8,167 nt of DNA from Candidatus Bipolaricaulota bacterium (GTDB taxonomy: Bacteria > Bipolaricaulota > Bipolaricaulia > RBG-16-55-9 > DRXL01), in NCBI GenBank assembly GCA_026414955.1, contig JAOAIA010000060.1, forward strand, positions 1 through 8,167, written 5' to 3'. This document shows, piece by piece, positions 6,794 to 8,167 of this stretch. The number at the start of each line of letters is the position of its first letter. Position 1 is the stretch's first letter. The position numbers were made by a program, and so were the translations under genes. The notes under the pieces were generated by a model that saw only the letters and a program-made list of their open reading frames with translations, was not told the origin of the DNA and searched no databases.

Positions 6794-7153
6794 TTAGCTG
6801 CGAAGGCGCACGCGACCAGGTTCTACTATGGCTAACTTCCCGGCGAGACGGGCGATCACTGATCTTTGCCGTAAGAATTCGTCTAATAACTTTACGATAC
6901 ACCGAGCGGTTGCGTTCCTAGGGAGCCGCAACACCACTAAGCCGGCAAAATCTTTTGGCGGGTAGTTGCGAACGTCAGCAAAATCCAAATCCCCCGTGAC
7001 CAAAACGAATTGTTGGCTCCGCGCATATGCAGCGATCTGCTGATCTTTAGCGCCGCGCAAGCTCAGATCACGTACATCGAGGGCTTCATATCCGTAACTT
7101 CTAATCAACGGGGCTATAGAGCGAGGGAGATCTTCGTCAACGAGAAAGCGCAT
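6794..7153 (-). CDS. DUF5615 PIN-like protein, probable toxin of a type II toxin-antitoxin pair
   Basis: The 119-residue protein matches the DUF5615 (Mut7-C/PIN-like) pattern. The N-terminus MRFLVDEDLP gives the first acidic cluster (D6, E7, D8), AKDQQI gives D37, and VTGDLDF gives D55 and D57. These acidic residues would bind the metal of a PIN-type ribonuclease site. Length is typical of the family. The gene follows a DUF433 gene with a 17-bp overlap and has no close ribosome site of its own, so its translation is probably coupled to that gene. DUF433-DUF5615 pairs are widely predicted as toxin-antitoxin modules, with the PIN-like protein as RNA-cutting toxin; activity here is inferred, not shown. 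The active-site residues look intact, so it is not obviously a remnant. Confidence 0.88.
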   Translation of the reverse strand: MRFLVDEDLPRSIAPLIRSYGYEALDVRDLSLRGAKDQQIAAYARSQQFVLVTGDLDFADVRNYPPKDFAGLVVLRLPRNATARCIVKLLDEFLRQRSVIARLAGKLAIVEPGRVRLRS

Positions 7154-7373
7154 GGTGGGGGAGCGGGTGGAACTCCTCTTGTTCGATTAACTCAACTGCA
7201 TACTGCAAGGCAGCCTGAATATCTGCGGCTGTTATCTCGTACTCTTTCATGACCTCCTCAGGGGTCATACCACCAGCTAACCCCCCAAGAATGCGAGCGA
7301 CCGGCACGCGCGTCCCCCGAATAACTGGTTTCCCGTGTTGGATCTCTGGGTCAATGACAATGCGCTCATGCAT
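7137..7373 (-). CDS. DUF433 protein, probable antitoxin
   Basis: The 78-residue protein carries the signature of DUF433: IDPEIQHGKPVIRGTRVPV (7-25) followed by ILGGLAGGMTPEEVMKEY (28-45) and ITAADIQAALQYAVE (47-61). The family has a small helix-turn-helix-like fold and is usually encoded just before a DUF5615 PIN-like protein, as here, where it is thought to neutralise the toxin and perhaps repress its own promoter. The start at 7373 is set by an AGGAGG 9 bases upstream and by the family's usual N-terminus. A longer in-frame reading would run back through a terminator hairpin and is rejected. The 17-bp overlap with the next gene supports a single two-gene message. Confidence 0.9.
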   Translation of the reverse strand: MHERIVIDPEIQHGKPVIRGTRVPVARILGGLAGGMTPEEVMKEYEITAADIQAALQYAVELIEQEEFHPLPHHALSR

Positions 7374-7382
7374 AGTATCAGG

Positions 7383-7404
7383 CCTCCTGAACTTAAGTAT
7401 AACA
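7383..7404 (-). promoter_or_regulatory. Extended -10 promoter and ribosome site of the DUF433/DUF5615 pair
   Basis: On the minus strand TGTTATACT (7396-7404) is an extended -10 element (TGn plus TATACT). No good -35 box is seen, as is common for extended -10 promoters. AGGAGG (7383-7388) lies 9 bases before the ATG at 7373. The promoter begins at the last base of the upstream gene's terminator U-tract, so the module is compactly insulated from that gene. The leader would be only about 15 bases long. Confidence 0.55.
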
Positions 7405-7430
7405 AAAAAGCCACGGGAGTGCCCCGTGGC
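7404..7430 (-). terminator. Rho-independent terminator of the HlyD-like gene
   Basis: A perfect 8-bp stem, GCCACGGG pairing with CCCGTGGC around a 5-base loop (7410-7430), is followed on the minus strand by six T (7404-7409). It lies 25 bases after the stop codon of the gene ending at 7456. On the plus strand the following tract (TTGGTCTTT) is weaker, so it acts mainly in the minus direction. Confidence 0.88.
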
Positions 7431-7455
7431 TTGGTCTTTCCGTCTCGCTAGGGGG

Positions 7456-8148
7456 TTACTGAAGCGCGCTTGCTCTAGTAACAACCATGAGCTTCGCCTC
7501 GACTTTGGTCGTCTCCTCGCCGACGTCAAACGCCAGCTCGCGCACCAGCCCGCTGATCGGCGCGCGGACTTCGAGCTTCTTCAGCTCGGCTTGCAGCTTT
7601 TCGCGCTCTCTGAGGTTCCTCGCCCGCGCGATCTCGCTCATGAGCTGCTCAAAGCGCATCTGGTCCTTGATCGCCAAGAGCGCCCCTTCCGCGATCATCA
7701 TCCCGTGAGTGATGAAGAGCCGGCTCGCGCCGTTGACGAGGTCAAAGCGCACGGATACTAGCAACGGCTCTGGTTCTTTCTCAGTGCGATCTACTGAGAC
7801 GATCTCGCGGTTGACGACACGCTCCTCGATCTCGACTTGGCGGCTCTTGCCCGCGATCAGAACTCCTTGGCGAATCCATTGGAAATCCGTCACAACAAGC
7901 CCGAACGGATCTGCCGTCACTGTCAGGCGCGCTTTTTCGCCCGGCCCGACACGCCCGTTGGTCAGCGCGAGGACATTGCTCTTGAGCACAGCCATCGTGT
8001 TCTTGAACGGCTCAACTCTGATAAGGTGCGTTGGGATCTTCTTGAATTCGATCTGCAAGCCATCGGCTTCGACGCCCGTGTCGTTGGTGAACGTGAGCAT
8101 GAGCTGTGTGCCCACTTGCTCACTGATACTCGCAGAGACGTTCTCGGT
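7456..8148 (-). CDS. Partial gene, beta-rich domain plus HlyD-like half, 5' end missing
   Basis: 230 residues are present; the start lies beyond the fragment. Residues about 1-105 are strand-rich with a FTNDTGVEADGL segment and a GPGEKARLTV turn, resembling an immunoglobulin-like (CARDB-type) extracytoplasmic domain. Residues about 129-161 (VSVRFDLVNG, then HGMMIAEGALLAIKD) and 193-223 (VRAPISGLV, then DVGEETTKVEAKLMVV) look like the two halves of a barrel-sandwich (lipoyl-like) domain. A short helical hairpin rich in Glu, Arg and Leu (162-192) joins them, the arrangement of HlyD/membrane-fusion proteins. A periplasmic adaptor role is therefore plausible, but no membrane segment or partner transporter is visible. 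An apparent ATG start at 8163 with residues MYKRQ is encoded by sequencing adapter and is not real. A terminator follows the stop. Confidence 0.7.
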   Translation of the reverse strand, partial: TENVSASISEQVGTQLMLTFTNDTGVEADGLQIEFKKIPTHLIRVEPFKNTMAVLKSNVLALTNGRVGPGEKARLTVTADPFGLVVTDFQWIRQGVLIAGKSRQVEIEERVVNREIVSVDRTEKEPEPLLVSVRFDLVNGASRLFITHGMMIAEGALLAIKDQMRFEQLMSEIARARNLREREKLQAELKKLEVRAPISGLVRELAFDVGEETTKVEAKLMVVTRASALQ

Positions 8149-8167
8149 CTGTCTCTTATACACATCT
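8149..8167. other. Tn5/Nextera mosaic-end adapter (sequencing artefact)
   Basis: The last 19 bases, CTGTCTCTTATACACATCT, are exactly the Tn5 mosaic end used in tagmentation libraries. They sit at the very edge and interrupt the reading frame of the gene ending at 7456. They are best read as untrimmed adapter and not as a genomic transposon end. Translated in the minus direction they give the well-known artefact peptides MYKRQ and MCIRDR. Confidence 0.97.

Noticed and set aside
7404..7430. Hairpin considered as a toxin-antitoxin operator
   Set aside because: The perfect stem followed by six T on the minus strand just after a stop codon fits a terminator better, though overlap with the module's promoter does not exclude a second role.
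7374..7529. Extended start for the DUF433 gene at 7529
   Set aside because: The extension would translate through the terminator hairpin and into the end of the upstream gene; the family N-terminus and AGGAGG point to 7373.
8149..8163. ATG at 8163 as a genuine start (MYKRQ)
   Set aside because: These codons are encoded by the Tn5 mosaic-end adapter.

Overview
The window reads as a fragment of a GC-rich genome from a diderm, probably thermophilic or anaerobic bacterium. Two neighbouring proteins carry export signals and one looks like an outer-membrane beta-barrel. The central enzyme is a two-subunit 2-oxoacid:ferredoxin oxidoreductase of the type best known from Sulfolobus and haloarchaea. 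A lineage such as Bipolaricaulota/Acetothermia would fit, but that is a guess. The right edge is not genomic: bases 8149-8167 are the 19-bp Tn5/Nextera mosaic end, so the fragment is a sequencing-read or contig end with untrimmed adapter.

Layout, left to right. A minus-strand gene (29-919) encodes a membrane-anchored protein with a Pro/Ser-rich linker and a beta-rich extracytoplasmic domain. It is divergent from a plus-strand pair (1008-2129 and 2116-2685). The first of the pair is a probable outer-membrane barrel with a helical insertion. The second is an exported glycine-rich membrane protein that overlaps it by 14 bp. Everything to the right is on the minus strand, and the plus-strand pair converges on it with one base between stop codons. 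In transcription order, from the right edge leftwards, there is a 5'-truncated gene with a HlyD-like C-terminal half (7456-8148), a rho-independent terminator (7404-7430), a DUF433/DUF5615 toxin-antitoxin-like pair (7137-7373 and 6794-7153), then korA (4779-6710) and korB (2687-4789), which overlap by 11 bp.

The main discovery is that korB is interrupted in frame by a 376-residue intein with a LAGLIDADG homing endonuclease (3605-4732). The intein sits inside the CPGC motif, so its downstream splice nucleophile (Cys396) is itself an iron-sulfur ligand of the mature enzyme. Splicing would restore a normal 324-residue beta subunit with an intact CPGCGDFG motif. KorA (fused gamma-alpha) and spliced KorB should form a cytoplasmic enzyme that oxidatively decarboxylates pyruvate and/or 2-oxoglutarate to the acyl-CoA with reduction of ferredoxin, or runs in the reductive direction. 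All intein catalytic residues and both endonuclease acidic residues appear intact. No rRNA, tRNA, CRISPR array or insertion sequence was seen.
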